Source: Irpex lacteus
Lineage: Eukaryota; Basidiomycota; Agaricomycetes; Polyporales; Irpicaceae
DNA: 64,000 bases
Reading direction: 5' to 3'
NCBI GenBank assembly: GCA_001986395.2
Contig: MQVO02000039.1
Span: forward strand, 62,001-126,000
The notes beneath the pieces are model-generated. The model did not search any database and was not told where the DNA came from. It saw only the letters and a program-made list of their open reading frames with translations. This document shows, one piece after another, positions 47,650 through 58,766 of the stretch (position 1 is its first letter; every line of letters starts with the position of its first letter). Both the position numbers and the translations under genes were made by a program.

Positions 47650-48126
47650 CGTCCAACTCCTCCCCCTCGTTATCTTAAACCAGCACCTTCTTCAATAGTT
47701 CTCCGTCGAAACCACGTCCTCCGGCGTCGACAGCTACTTTTCGACCGTCCCTCGCGCACTCTGTTTCCCTTCCACCCTCCTACTCTATACCAAGCCAACC
47801 GCCAAAACAGTACGAGGAGCGTACCTCCAGGGAGCGGAGGAGGAGGAGCGCTGTCGACGTTTGGTCCCTGGCACCCGAGAAGCTGAACATGCCCCCTCCA
47901 AGTCGGCCGAGTACGAGTCCGACTGGCTTTATGGAGAAAGGGAAGGGTGTTTCAGGAGGTATTGATAGTGATAATGGCTATGTCGCACTTTTATTGTATG
48001 TAGTACATTATAAATAGACCACATTCGAAGTATCATAAGCACAGTGATCCTTATTGGCTGAGAATAAATCCTCGATCAACTCAGGGGCATGCACCAGTAT
48101 GTACATCGTCCTAGGTAATGTACTAG
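47650..48126. other. No gene recognised
   Basis: Lies between the SNF2 fragment and the 3' end of the histone gene. It probably includes the histone 3' untranslated region at its right edge. No coding motif seen. Confidence 0.4.
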
Positions 48127-48766
48127 TTACAACCGCTCACCACGAAGACGACGGGCAAGTGCGAGATCCTTGGGTTGACTGGTAAGGTAAAGGTAAATGA
48201 TGAAGCCGATGAACAATTATTAGGGGGGAGAGATAGACTTACATGGTGACACGCTTGGCATGGATGGCAGCAAGGTTGGTGTCTTCAAAGAGAGACACCA
48301 GGTATGCCTCAGCTGCCTCCTGGAGGGCTGCGATAGCAGAGGATTGGAACCGCAAATCAGCCTGGCACAGGTCTGAGTCAGTATCTGTGTCCAAACTGTA
48401 GAATATGCTGGCCACACAGCAAAGGGTGTTGAAGAGCTGACTCACCTTGAAGTCCTGGGCAATCTCACGAACCAACCTCTGGAAGGGGATCTTCCTGATG
48501 AGGACCTCTGTGGATTTCTGGTAACGACGGATCTCGCGAAGGGCAACAGTACCGGGACGGAAACGATGGGGCTTCTTGACACCCCCGGTACCAGTGCCCT
48601 GTTATAGAGCGAGTAATCAGTATCAGTTTTCTTGAAGTGTCACAGAACACTGGGGACACTGGACAGCACGTACCGGGCCGGTCTTGCGAGCAGACATGGT
48701 GGCGAGCTGCTTGCGAGGGGTTTTACCTCCAGTGGACTTGCGAGCGGTCTGTTTGGTACGAACCAT
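48127..48766 (-). CDS. Histone H3, divergent variant
   Basis: Exons 48766-48674, 48598-48446, 48361-48243 and 48178-48127 (introns of 75, 84 and 64 nt) give 138 residues, about two more than usual. The tail is [20 protein letters not shown], then [11 protein letters not shown] and [17 protein letters not shown]. The histone fold is intact: [20 protein letters not shown], then [38 protein letters not shown] and [10 protein letters not shown]. Lys4, 9, 14, 18 and 27 are kept. The usual Lys23-Ala24 is Met-Ser, Ala1 is Val, and the segment before GGVKK is one or two residues longer and glycine-rich. No frame disruption is seen, so it could be expressed. It packages DNA in nucleosomes; whether it is a specialised variant or a relaxed duplicate is not known. 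Confidence 0.88.
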
Positions 48767-49780
48767 TGTTGACGGAGTGGAAGATGATGTTGTAGAAGTG
48801 GGTGGGTTGGTTGTTGTGGTTAGGATGAAGGCGGCGACTCGAACGACCTCACCGCGGCGACTCATTATATATTGATGTAGCCTGACGTCACGCGTCTCTC
48901 TCACCGCGGCTATATGGAGATACTGTATAACTGCGCTTGAAACAAATGCCCAGTGAATTAAGGAATCAATTTAACGCACCGTGTCGACCACACGGACATT
49001 CTCAGCTGGACAGGAGAGGACACATGCCCACTGGCCCAAGCCTGAGTTGCGTATGAGCTCGCGGTGGCGTGTATATTCGTGTTCGTCGGTTTCGTCTAAG
49101 CTGTTATCACCGTTATATCACAGTCACAGTCACAGTACATCTGTGTCGAGTCGTGAAAAAGTCATACTCAACGGAAGAGATGGAGCTGGCTCACGTAAAA
49201 TACACCTCACGTCATCACGACTCGGACAGCGATTCAATTAAGGGCTCACGTGTCGACCGAATGCCTGTTGCCAGTGTGATCCTCTCAAGAGGGCTGAGTC
49301 AAGCTTGACCGAATGAAGCAAGTCCACAAGTGCAGAACTGTGAATGAGAGCCAGTGCCAGTGGTCGCGTACCATGGGTATGTGTGGGTGGGCATCGAAGT
49401 TGATGCATTGGCGTTGATGCATAATCAGCAGAACAGTGAGTAGACAGCTGAAACTTAGTGGTATTATGAGTGCAATACAACGTGCGTTGACGTCGTTGAC
49501 ATATTGTGCTGCAGACTGCGTCAAAATAGCGAAAGAGGATAACGCCAGTAAGTCAAAACGCCATCGACTTCAGCAACAAGAGACGACGCACCGAGGTTAC
49601 ATGAACTTCGAGCTCAACCTCGTCGATGGTGAGATCTGAGATATGCGCTGAGTTTGGGCGGGCTTTTGGACGTCCGTCGAGTGGAGACAAGATTGCTGTC
49701 AAAGCATTTGGGCCATGCGCTTGAAGCTGGATCTCGTGACGTTGATGGGTGAGCTTCGTAAGTGCACTACGGGTCACGTA
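48767..49780. other. Histone upstream region, then no gene recognised
   Basis: The first about 140 bases upstream of the H3 start are pyrimidine-rich on the coding strand, as in fungal promoters and leaders. The remainder has no supported frame. Confidence 0.35.
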
Positions 49781-50630
49781 CCTTGAGCAGAGCCGCGAAA
49801 GTACTGTCATGGAGGGGCTCCGGCAAACACGCCCCGAGAGCCTCGCGCGCTCTCAAGTTGTCGCTCAGGCGCAAGTAACACCGGACGACATGCTTCAGCA
49901 GCCTCACGGCCTGAGTCTCGACGAGTTGGTTGACCATGTGACTGAGTACGGTGCCGACGGCGTAGAATCGCTCGTAGGGTGTAGCAGATGTACGTCAGGC
50001 CGGTTTCGTCGAGGAGGATCTTTTGGACGATGAAGATGGCGACCCTTTTGGAGAGCTCGGAGCTGGTTTCCATGATGCGCAGGCAGAGGGGTATGGTCTC
50101 TGTTGAGAGGAGGAAGTGGAACATGGTGTTATTATTGTTTTGCTGTAGAGAGAGTTAGAGGAGATTTTGAATAGGAGTGGGTGTGTGTACCTTGACCAGG
50201 GCCCCAGTTACGCCTAGAGAAGTAAGTCGAAGACATTTAAAGGGCAACGTCTTGCATGTAGTATCAAGAAAAGGGTATAGGAAAAGTGGTATATGAGCTG
50301 ATTTTATCGTTAATCAACATCAACATGGTGCTTGAGCGTGAACACGCACCATTTACAAAGAGTTGCCTTGTGTCCGGGTGGACGCGACGTATTGCAGTAA
50401 CGCAAGTGCATTGCAGACCCGCTTAGATATGTGCGCAGTGAGATTGGGTGGGGATAGTTGGGGATACACAGAGACAATCTCTTGCAAGAGAGCAGGCATG
50501 ATACCTGGCGGGACATACGCAGACGTCAGTCTGGAACGATAATTATCCAGGAAACGGGTTACGCACCAAATGAATGCCACAAGACTAACGCGAGGTCGTC
50601 GTACTGTTCCCTCCTAGGGACAATATCATT
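49781..50630 (-). pseudogene. CNOT9/Rcd1 (CCR4-NOT subunit) pseudogene
   Basis: Minus strand, in order: [16 protein letters not shown], an intron of about 60 nt, [35 protein letters not shown], then after a one-base loss HPDTRQLF. An exon GVTGALVK and an intron follow, then [40 protein letters not shown] and LTYICYT. One extra base follows at about 49977-49979, after which [38 protein letters not shown] and LPEPLHD continue in frame. This is the armadillo-type core of CNOT9, the CCR4-NOT deadenylase subunit. Both ends are missing and two frameshifts break it. Introns are kept, so it is a DNA-level copy. Confidence 0.85.
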
Positions 50631-51170
50631 CGAAGCTCAACGTTCAACTTCTAAACCCAATTGACGTGATTGGCTGGTGATCGTGGGGTTCAGCATATTG
50701 GGCAGGGACAAGGCCTAGGAGAGCAGATGCGTGGATGGGTACATGTGAGGGGGAGGGGAAATCAGAAGTGAGCTCGCGGGTGTAGAAGGATTGAGACGGG
50801 GCATACGAACGACCTGGCAGTGGATGCGAACCATAAGTTTACAACGAAGCCCGACGATAATCGATATCAGGACGACGCGCCGATATCATGCAGGGACGCC
50901 ACCACCTGCGCCTGAACTTGTCCAATCCAAAGGGACGTTTTGATGGCTGAGCTTGAGCATGATACAGTACGACAGACATTCGACCGACAGATCACACTAT
51001 ATGATCATACCGCCCGGTGCGAAATTTGGACCACGCGAGAAGAGACGCGAACGGACTCATAGGTTGTTTATTCACTCCTGCCATATGTGGTAGTCAAAAT
51101 CAACGTCATTGCGCCCACAAGTTCAAGCTTTCAAGCTTCAAGGCCCACTAGCAGCCGCACTATATATATA
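50631..51170. other. No gene recognised; upstream of the next gene
   Basis: A TATATATATA run (51161-51170) directly abuts the ATG of the next gene, which is too close to serve as a classical TATA box for that start. Confidence 0.35.
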
Positions 51171-52544
51171 ATGGCCTACTCTGCCATGCGCGTAGGTCAC
51201 GGTCTCCAGCGCCCAATTGTCTCATCAATCCTTCGCACAACCATTTTCGAGTCTTCAATGCAAGCAAATGTGCCTGCGAGTTCGCTGTACTGGTCCGCGG
51301 GCTACGATGTACGTTCCTAACTATTTCAACAAGCCCATATTTACGAGCACTCTGCCAGCAGGCATCGGAAGTTGACTGCCATATGCCAGAGGCATATGGC
51401 TTTACGCCGTATACTGTCTCCACAACAACAGAGGGTTATTACGAACCATGTGCAACCTATGCGCCTTCGACCGAGGTCGTCGCTAGCTCCTCCGACCAAT
51501 ACATGATATACGCACCGATTCCGGTTTCATCGTACTCAACATTATTGCCTCATCTCGCGCACAACCTCTCCGACACACTTCAACCTCAGGAAGGGGGCCC
51601 ATGGAATCATCTCCCAGCCCTTATCATCGCTTTGTCCCGCCGTTGTTTTCAACATCTCGTTCGCGCTCTTCTTCGCTCACATCAGAGCAAAGTTACCAGA
51701 AACATAGCCTCGAACAAGGTGGTATGAAACATTCCACTTCGCTGGACGAATTTCGTAATGTAACCCACACCACCCTGTGAGCTTCTCGTCAAGTTGTCGG
51801 AGCCAGATTGTCTGCCTTCACGGACAGCACAGCAGTCACAACCACTCCCGTCGCCCGCGCAGACACGCTCCTTGCCCACAGGAAAAACTCTGTTCAGCAA
51901 TTCCAAGACGTGTCAGCCCGATAGCGGCAAAATGCGTTCCTCTTCGGCAGCTGGTGTCAACAGCCCGTCCACTGACAACAAGCACTCGTGTTCGCCCTTG
52001 TCTACTACCTCGACCTCGAGGCAAACTCGTCCAGAGAACATCCATAAGTCCTACTTCAGGATTGTAAAAGACGACATCGGCTTCGAGCTCACGGATCCGT
52101 AAGTGCCTCTACATCGTTGTTATCCAAAACGGTACTGATAGTAAAATGTTCCCCACCGCCGCATTACCAGATACACGATAACGGTGCATGAGAGGAAGCG
52201 GCACTCATTGGAAGCACTCGAAGAATACATTGTATGGATATACGAGCAGATCCGCGTAGTAGGACATACTCCTGTGTCTCTTGAGCGTGTGGAAAAGTAC
52301 GAGCAAGGGCTGAGTAGTCGCTCCATACGGGTAAGTGCTCGGTGCTTGGCTTCATCGAACGAGTAACACAGATACTGATGCTGATGCTCGGCAGACCATG
52401 CTTATTCATTATCAGGGAATCACCAAACGAGCATACCGCGACCTGAAACAGAAAGATCCGGGGGTAAAGATGACTTTTGTCCCTCGTCAGTGTCGCGCGG
52501 AATGTCTAATCAGCTTTTTTAGTTCCCGATGTTTGATGAGGTGA
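51171..52544 (+). CDS. Unidentified 5-exon gene, apparently intact
   Basis: Exons 51171-51308, 51362-51718, 51782-52098, 52171-52330 and 52395-52544 join in frame into about 373 residues. The N-terminal half is Ser/Pro-rich with no motif. The C-terminal half looks folded: KDDIGFELTDP, then YTITVHERKRHSLEALEEYI, WIYEQIRVVGHTPVSLERVE, SRSIR and TMLIHYQGITKRAYRDLKQK. A further 37-nt intron (GTCAGT...TTTTTTAG, about 52487-52523) near the end would change only the last residues. All introns have GT and AG and lengths of 53-72 nt. I do not recognise the family. It is one of few undamaged genes in this half of the window. Confidence 0.6.
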
Positions 52545-52934
52545 CCGCGTAATGTAGTACCTGGTGAGTTATGTTCACGTGGAATCCATCTGTGTGGTAG
52601 AGCAGATACCTCGATCAAGGTACTTGAATCCCTCAGGCTTCAGAACTATCCGATTGAGGTCATCTAGAGTAGACTATATCGGTCGTGCGCTGCCAGTATA
52701 CAGAGCTGAACTGATCTTCAAAGTGTCTGTAGTTGAATAGGGTACAGAGACAGTTGAGACTCTTGAAGAACGCGGTGTCTGCATCCTGGAAGAAGTGGCC
52801 CAAGAACTACAAAGACTCGGATTTGATTAGAATATGTTCTTGGCTCAAGAAGAAGGTGTAAATACCTTGTCGAAGAACGAATCACGGTTTACTTCACCTA
52901 CAACCTCTACAAGTGCTTTTGAGATCTAGAATTT
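52545..52934. other. No gene recognised
   Basis: About 390 bases of AT-richer DNA with no frame I can support. Confidence 0.4.
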
Positions 52935-53095
52935 ACATAGCCTGGGCCATGTGCGAGACGAGCTCTGCCATCGTGCACGAGTGGCAGCTCCCGTTCGAGC
53001 TCTTCTTGGGACGGAGACAGAGGCAGCCCACTTGGCACACTGTCTAGTATGCCATTCATGGTCTCTTGTTTTATAGCATGGGTGAGGTCGGGGAG
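52935..53095 (-). pseudogene. Possible Mediator subunit MED14 N-terminal fragment
   Basis: The minus strand reads DLTHAIKQETMNGILDSVPS, then SPSQEELERELPLVHDG, and in a shifted frame ELVSHMAQAM. The ELERELP...G plus ELVSHMAQA pattern resembles the start of fungal MED14/RGR1, as I remember it. The frame breaks and ends within 160 bases, so at most it is a fragment. Confidence 0.35.
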
Positions 53096-54150
53096 TGTTG
53101 TCCAGACCAGGTAACGGTAGGTGGTTAACAGGCGGCGTTGACAATCAATTATGGCCCGGCGTCGCCAGAGTAATCGGGAATGTTGCCCCTATCGCCATCG
53201 AGAGCGTTCTCGAGGATGCATGCCGTCTCGACACCAGAAAAATTGCTACTATGTGAGATAAGTAGTGCTACATTTTCATGTTCGATACGAGCTTGGTCAT
53301 GCTCAATTCTGTCGTAGTCGTGATATCGCGAACGTCAGATCGTACCCATGCGCGGCAGTCTTGAGCATCGGGGCGTCGTTAGCGAGCTGTTCAGCTGCAA
53401 AAAAATACTGCCATCGTCTTCGTCGCCTCCAGAGAACCAGGCACCGTTTGAAAGTATTTACGCCTTTGGGGTTCGGAAGCTTGCCAGCGTAGATTATAAT
53501 CTTGAGGCGCACGCTGCGGCAGGAAACCGTTGAGTGTCTCTTGTCCTTTGGCTTCGTGATGGGTGAGGAGGCCCAGTGAAGTCGTGTGCCGTTTCGAAGA
53601 GGAGCAACGTATCTGTCAGTGGGAAACAACTGGCTAGATCTAAGATCAGCAGACGTACCACTTGCATGGCAGCTGCATGCGTATAACTCGCGCGTAACTA
53701 CAAGGATTATGCACGGGGATGCCTCTACATGCCCCATCGTGAGTTAGAGGACGAGATACAGTGCTCATCGACGTACCACCATGCCATGCATGTAACTCCA
53801 TTGCATACCCGTCCTTCGACATCCACATCCCAAAGATACTGCTGTACCTTACGACATAACGGACCCGATGCCCCTGACGACACGACGAAGAGCCTGCCCG
53901 CGGGGTGGCACAGTCAGCCTAAGAGTACAGAGGTCACGGTGGGCGTGGGCGAGCGTATTGGTGTGGATGTGTCGAGGCCGGCGCGTGAGGGCTCAAGGGA
54001 AAGGACCCGTCGTATCAAAACCTGGTGATGTGCCTCAACAGTAAAGACCCTGCCACGCGTGTAGGAGGTTTGCAAGAGACCACTCACCTCGTGCGGACGC
54101 CCTCGCCTTTGGCTCAAGAACGAGTTCGCGAGTAGCATCGTATCCCTAGA
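53096..54150. other. No gene resolved
   Basis: The minus-strand frame 53737-53303 contains KIIIYAGKLPNPKGVNTFKR. A few intron-like borders are present. No family recognised. Confidence 0.3.
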
Positions 54151-54215
54151 TAGTCTCGGCTCCAGACGGTTCCGCTTTTGGACGTCGGAGATCGAAAAAC
54201 ACTTGAGGATCCTTC
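54151..54215 (+). mobile_element. Truncated copy of the TAGTCTCG MITE
   Basis: The first about 65 bases match the left part of 42235-42299 almost base for base, starting TAGTCTCGGCTCCAGACGG. Here the first base is T, which confirms the terminal sequence of the family. Matching stops after GAGGATCCTTC and the right end is missing. Confidence 0.85.
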
Positions 54216-54619
54216 AGCTAACTTGCAAGTTGTCTGAGCAAGCCTGTTTGAGAAGGTCTCCATGCTAGTCGGTGTATCTGCCCGACATGTGCTAATCTAA
54301 GGTGAGTAGTCAGCGAAGCCAGAACATAAAGACTCGTACGTGTGCTGCCTGATAATACACAGGAATACAAGGATGCCATGAAAGAGTTGAAACGGCTTCG
54401 AAGTCCTGTGCAACCCGATGTGCGAATTTGGTCAGAAGATTGCAACGCGCGATTGAAATACGTCACTGATCAAGCAAAGGTAGCGCCGCTCGCAGCCTGG
54501 TGTGTTGCCACGTGATCGCGTTTACTTACCAGCGTTGGACATGTCTCGCACTGACCACCAAACGCCCCTCTCGCCAGCAACTACTGTTCGTGTGACCAGT
54601 GGGTACACACTGCTACACT
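54216..54619 (+). other. Orphan exon-like stretch
   Basis: 54362-54480 reads EYKDAMKELKRLRSPVQPDV between an acceptor (ACACAG) and a donor (GTAGCG). It looks like a single coding exon, but no partner exons or family were identified. Confidence 0.3.
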
Positions 54620-55663
54620 ATGTCGGGCGACAAATCACCAGATGAGAACACTCCAGTCATCACAAGCCAGGCTGTGAAGCATGTGAAGCCTCTTCCGAAC
54701 CCCTCGACCGGGAGCGCAAACCCCTCCGCCTCCCTACCAGCACTGTGGGGGTACCTTCAGCCAGCTCTAGACCACATTGTCCGTGGACCTACCAGCAACG
54801 ATTCCAAGGCACCAAATATCGAGATGTCATACCACATGGGCATACACACAGCCGTCTATAACTACTTAACCGCCCAAGCCGACTCAGGCTTACCCCACGC
54901 ACCTCCTCCCCCTTCGTCCGGCAAAGTAGTTGCTGGTTGCAATCAGCAAGATGCCAAACCTAGTGGAACATGTCTTTACGAGCAGTTAGACCGGTACTAC
55001 GCTGACGCTGCTCAGGAGGTCCTGCTTGGTGCACCTCACGATGACGGCGACCTCATCCACTATCTCCTCCCTTGCTTTCATCGGTACTCTGCCGGCGCAC
55101 AGTCAGTCAACAGACTCCTCAACTATGTGAACCGACACTATGTGAAACGGGCAGTCGACGAGGACAAGGGATGGTTGCGACTCGCAGACTTTTTTGACGC
55201 GGTTGCAAAGTCCCTGCAGGAGAACAACGCTCGGGATGTGATTCAGAAGCGGCTGAAGGAGAAGAGGGTGGAGGAGTTGAAGAAGTGGGGGTGGTATGAG
55301 GGTGCACCGGCAGACGTGCTGGCGAGGACGGAGGCGTGTGCGGAGGCTGCGAGTCCGCCGGATAGGATTGTCCCTCTGTCGTCGATGGCTCTGCGGAGAT
55401 TCAGGACGGAGGTCATTGCACCTCTGCTTGCTAGTCCTGCCAATAAGAAGGGGGGGAAGAAGAAGCCACCAGTCAAGGGAGATAAAACTCTCCCTAAGGG
55501 CCGCCTTGCTCGAGCAGTGAAGGAGCTCTTGGAGGGAGAAGCGTATGACCCGGACGAGAGGGTCAAGACGGCGGGGGAGCTGGCACTTATGCTTAGCACA
55601 GTAGGGATACGTGCTGACCAACCTCTTCGCAAGAAGCTTGATAAATACGCGACAGACATCTAA
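54620..55663 (+). CDS. Cullin-like protein limited to the N-terminal cullin repeats
   Basis: A single uninterrupted frame of 347 codons from the first ATG (54620) to TAA. It contains LPALWGYLQPALDHIV, then MGIHTAVYNYLTAQA, CLYEQLDRYY, HYLLPCFHRYSAGAQSVNRL, LNYVNRHYVKRAVDEDKGW and DVIQKRLKEKR. This is the order of the first cullin repeats (WxxLxxxLDHI, YTxVYNYxT, LLxxYxxxWxxYxxGAxxVNxLxxYLNRxWVKR) that bind adaptor proteins such as Skp1. The C-terminal cullin homology and neddylation domains that recruit RBX1/E2 are absent. A basic stretch (KKGGKKKPPVKG) lies near residue 282. Lack of introns and truncation suggest a derived paralogue. It may still bind adaptors. Confidence 0.7.
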   Translation: MSGDKSPDENTPVITSQAVKHVKPLPNPSTGSANPSASLPALWGYLQPALDHIVRGPTSNDSKAPNIEMSYHMGIHTAVYNYLTAQADSGLPHAPPPPSSGKVVAGCNQQDAKPSGTCLYEQLDRYYADAAQEVLLGAPHDDGDLIHYLLPCFHRYSAGAQSVNRLLNYVNRHYVKRAVDEDKGWLRLADFFDAVAKSLQENNARDVIQKRLKEKRVEELKKWGWYEGAPADVLARTEACAEAASPPDRIVPLSSMALRRFRTEVIAPLLASPANKKGGKKKPPVKGDKTLPKGRLARAVKELLEGEAYDPDERVKTAGELALMLSTVGIRADQPLRKKLDKYATDI

Positions 55664-56364
55664 GTAGATGCATCATGCGCGCTGTACTATACTTAACATT
55701 GACAGGTTCGCTGACTTTTATGTCTCCCAATCAAACGGTACGGCCTAGCTAATACTATAGGACTCTATACGATGCAACGCGGTGTCCAGTGGAAGTAAAG
55801 GCACCGGTAGCGACGTCCATTATTAAGCAGCGTGCATGAGGCGGGCGTGGCTCAAGTGCTCGCAATCTGATTGTAAGTACGGTTACATGTCGTTCATTTA
55901 TACATTCATGTTACAGTAGACAGCCCGGTAGTGTTGCGCATGTAGGGTATGTTCTGAATGAGACCAATACACATTTTTACAGCTTTACCTTCCAATTATT
56001 ATGTCTATAGTAATCTTAGAGGCGGGAAACGCGTAGTTGAGCGAGCCTGAACGCAACGACAAGGCCTCGCGAGACGTCGAATGACATGATCGTTCGTGCA
56101 GGAGCATTTAATTTGTGTTGTAATTCGGGTATGATATTATCACAAGCGGTTAATATACATGATACTACTACTACTGTACTTCTCAAAGTATAAAGCAATG
56201 ACAGCTAAAACCAGAACGTTATAATGAGCCACTGTGAGGGCGTTGCCGATTTAGGCGCCATCAAACTACCACATGGTTGGCTCTCACGTGAATACCTGCT
56301 GGATGGCAGGCAACGGCGACCGTAGACCTGCAGCTGGCAGAAACCTGCTACGCTTTCGCGAATT
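55664..56364. other. No gene recognised
   Basis: AT-richer intergenic DNA between the cullin-like gene and the 238-bp tandem duplication. No supported frame. Confidence 0.4.
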
Positions 56365-56840
56365 CTGCCACCCACCATGAAGCTCTCCGTCACGCGAGGC
56401 CTTCTCACTCAGACCCTCCCTGTCTCTTCCTCAGGTCCTAATCGCTGCGAGATGCAGTGAGCACCGCGCCAGGGCTTCGTTGCAACGGCTCAGGTGTTTT
56501 TCGACGCCTGAGCCGGCGACTTCTCTGGCCGCAAAGTTCTCTGCAGCTTGTGGCTTTGCACACCTCGACTCTACTCGACCCATCACCGATCTCAGCCGCT
56601 TTCTGCCACCCACCATGAAGCTCTCCGTCACGCAAGGCCTTCTCACTCAGACCCTCCCTGTCCCTTCCTCAGGTCCTAATCGCTGCGAGATGCAGTGAGC
56701 ACCGCGCCAGGGCTTCGTTGCAACGGCTCAGGTGTTTTTCGACGCCTGAGCCGGCGACTTCTCTGGCCGCAAAGTTCTCTGCAGCTTGTGGCTTTGCACA
56801 CCTCGACTCTACTCGACCCATCACCGATCTCAGCCGCTTT
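56365..56840 (+). repeat. Tandem duplication, two 238-bp units
   Basis: Units 56365-56602 and 56603-56840 are nearly identical, differing at a few bases such as GCGAGG/GCAAGG. Each contains a frame starting MQRLRCFSTPEPATSLAAKF. Because 238 is not a multiple of three, frames shift between units. The second unit runs into the Plavaka-like frame. Confidence 0.92.
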
Positions 56841-56849
56841 CTGCCACCC

Positions 56850-57530
56850 ATGATCTTGCAGACTTCAGCGCGAAGAAGGAGACAGCAGCTCTTGATGGCC
56901 TCGCATGTAACACCTCTGACTCGGACCCCGCTGCTCCGCCGCTGTTCAACGTTCAGCTCTCAAGACGGCTGGAAAGAGTCGACAGTTCATATCAACGTAC
57001 CTGATGGGCTCCCACACCGACCAGATGCCAATCCACCTGATCCTCCGATTCCCACGTTTGACATCCCGGGCCTCTTTCACCGCTCACTAACAGAGATCAT
57101 AAAAGCTGCGTGGTCCGACACCCATGCTACGCAGTTCCACTATCTTCCTTTTCGCCATCTCTGGCAGCGATCTCCCGACCATACCGAACACATTTATGAC
57201 GAGATTTATTCCAGCGATGCCTTTATCAAAGCACACGAAGAAGTACAAAAGCTTCCCGCTGAGCCAGGGTGCACGTTAGAGCGTGTTGTCTGTGCGCTGA
57301 TGCTCTGGTCGGACTCAACGCACCTGGCGAACTTCGGCACTGCAGCCCTATGGCCGCTGTATCTGGCAACCAGTCAAAGTACTTTCGATCGCGTCCCAAC
57401 TCTGGAGCCTGTCATCACGCAGCCTATATCCCAAAGGTATGCTTTGTACAGAGCTCTATAGATCACGCCTACCTGGTGCTAATTCTCATCTGTCGTCTTT
57501 AGCTTCCTGACACAGGTTGATCTCTCATGC
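56850..57530 (+). pseudogene. Plavaka-like (CACTA) transposase fragment
   Basis: Reads WKESTVHINVPDG, then PIPTFDIPGLFHRSLTEIIK, AAWSDTHATQFHYLPFRHLW, DEIYSSDAFIKAHEEVQKLP, EPGCTLERVVCALMLWSDST and HLANFGTAALWPLY. This segment is typical of the N-terminal part of Plavaka transposases of Agaricomycetes. At about 57365 a one-base shift moves the homologous frame to GNQSKYFRSRPNSGACHHAA, YIPK, followed by an intron (donor 57436) and LPDT. Sequence then dissolves near 57530. It is a short, disabled fragment, abutting the next pseudogene. Confidence 0.8.
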
Positions 57531-57544
57531 GAAGTCACTTACAG

Positions 57545-58766
57545 GGGACAGCCGCATCACGTCGGAATGTGACCGTATTACACAGACATCGGAGGAGTTA
57601 CAAGCCATGGGTAACGATCATGTTAATGGTCGCAAATCCCGCCCTCCCAGTGCGATGAGCGTTGGTCCTACGAGCTGAGCGTCCATCGCGCCTTCTCCTG
57701 TTCCTCCGCTTCCGAAGCGGACAGAGCAGAGAAAATCTGGTCCATCGTATCTCCGGCTTTCCAAAGCCCCGCTGGGTAGCAAATAGCTTGCTCCTCCGCC
57801 GACTCCTAGGCGTTCCATCTCGCGAGAATCTTCGGTGGCACCTGGCAGGTCATCAAGTAGAGCTTCAACCACTCGTTCTGTCTCTAATCCTTCGACCACC
57901 ACTCCCGTCACAAGCTCACGGTTAGACACGTCTACATTCGCCTCTAGGCAACGCTCTTCGAGTATCAATGCATCGATCTCAACTATCAGCGAGTCTCCAC
58001 ATCGGGCAACTCCTTCACCAGGGAGCGCGGCTCGTGCACCAGGCAATCGTCCCCGTGCCAGGACCGGACAAAGCAGCCATGAGCGAGTTGTCCCACCTCT
58101 TGTGACTGACATGCCGCGGTCTCAATCTCGTTTGAGTGTACGCGCTCCTCGTTCATCTCTCTCCTCCAGTCGGCCAACCTGGTCACGAGCTCCCCGTCAG
58201 CCATTCCCTAACGTACCGAAGTCTCCGCCCCGAGAAAGTCGTCTGGCACAGGAAGAAGCCTTCCGTGCCGAACCCGAAGAACAAGCTGGACATGGCTGTT
58301 GGCGACGTCACCAACAACCTCCCTGTTAATATCAACGTCAAGGCCATAGCGGAGGCTTGGAAGGACCAAAGCGGCAAATACTGGCTCGGCGGAGACGATG
58401 ATCCCAAGCTATGTTTTTGTCGGAACCTTTCGTTCTCAGACGGTCATGGTCAGAGTTGGCGGTGGCTGGACTGAGCCCCCAAGTGAGTTACTGGGCAGGG
58501 ACGTCACGCACTGTATGTACTGAATATCATCCAGGTTCATCAAGGAGCATTTTGCTGATTCATTCCGGGTACTTCCTCTGACCGAATCCCCGCCGCATAA
58601 GAAGGCGCAGGAGGAGAAATGGATCAGTTCCGCGATTCTAGCTCAAGCTATGTCAGACAAAGCGCACCGCCTCCCCACTCCCTCCACACACTCCCGAATC
58701 ACAATTGCCATTCATTCCTGCATTCGCATTGTCTACTCCCAGTGGTACGAGCCCTCATACGATTAA
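57545..58766 (+). pseudogene. GAS2-related (GAR) domain protein, disabled
   Basis: A Ser/Pro/Arg-rich frame (NGRKSRPPSAMSVGPTS, SPVPPLPKRTEQRKSGPS, APPPTPRRSISRESS, FPNVPKSPPRESRLAQE) leads into VGDVTNNLPVNINVKAIAEA, WKDQSGKYWLGGDDDPKLCF and CRNL. Then, after one extra base, come RSQTVMVRVGGGWTE, an intron, and FIKEHFADSFRVLP. VMVRVGGGW with the preceding KLCFCR is the signature of the GAR domain, which binds microtubules. Disabling changes are TGA at 57676-57678, TAG at 57784-57786, a frameshift at about 58246 and one at about 58427. The 5' end is cut at the Plavaka fragment. Confidence 0.8.

Noticed and set aside
51161..51170. TATATATATA as TATA box of the 5-exon gene
   Set aside because: It directly touches the ATG, leaving no room for a transcription start and leader.
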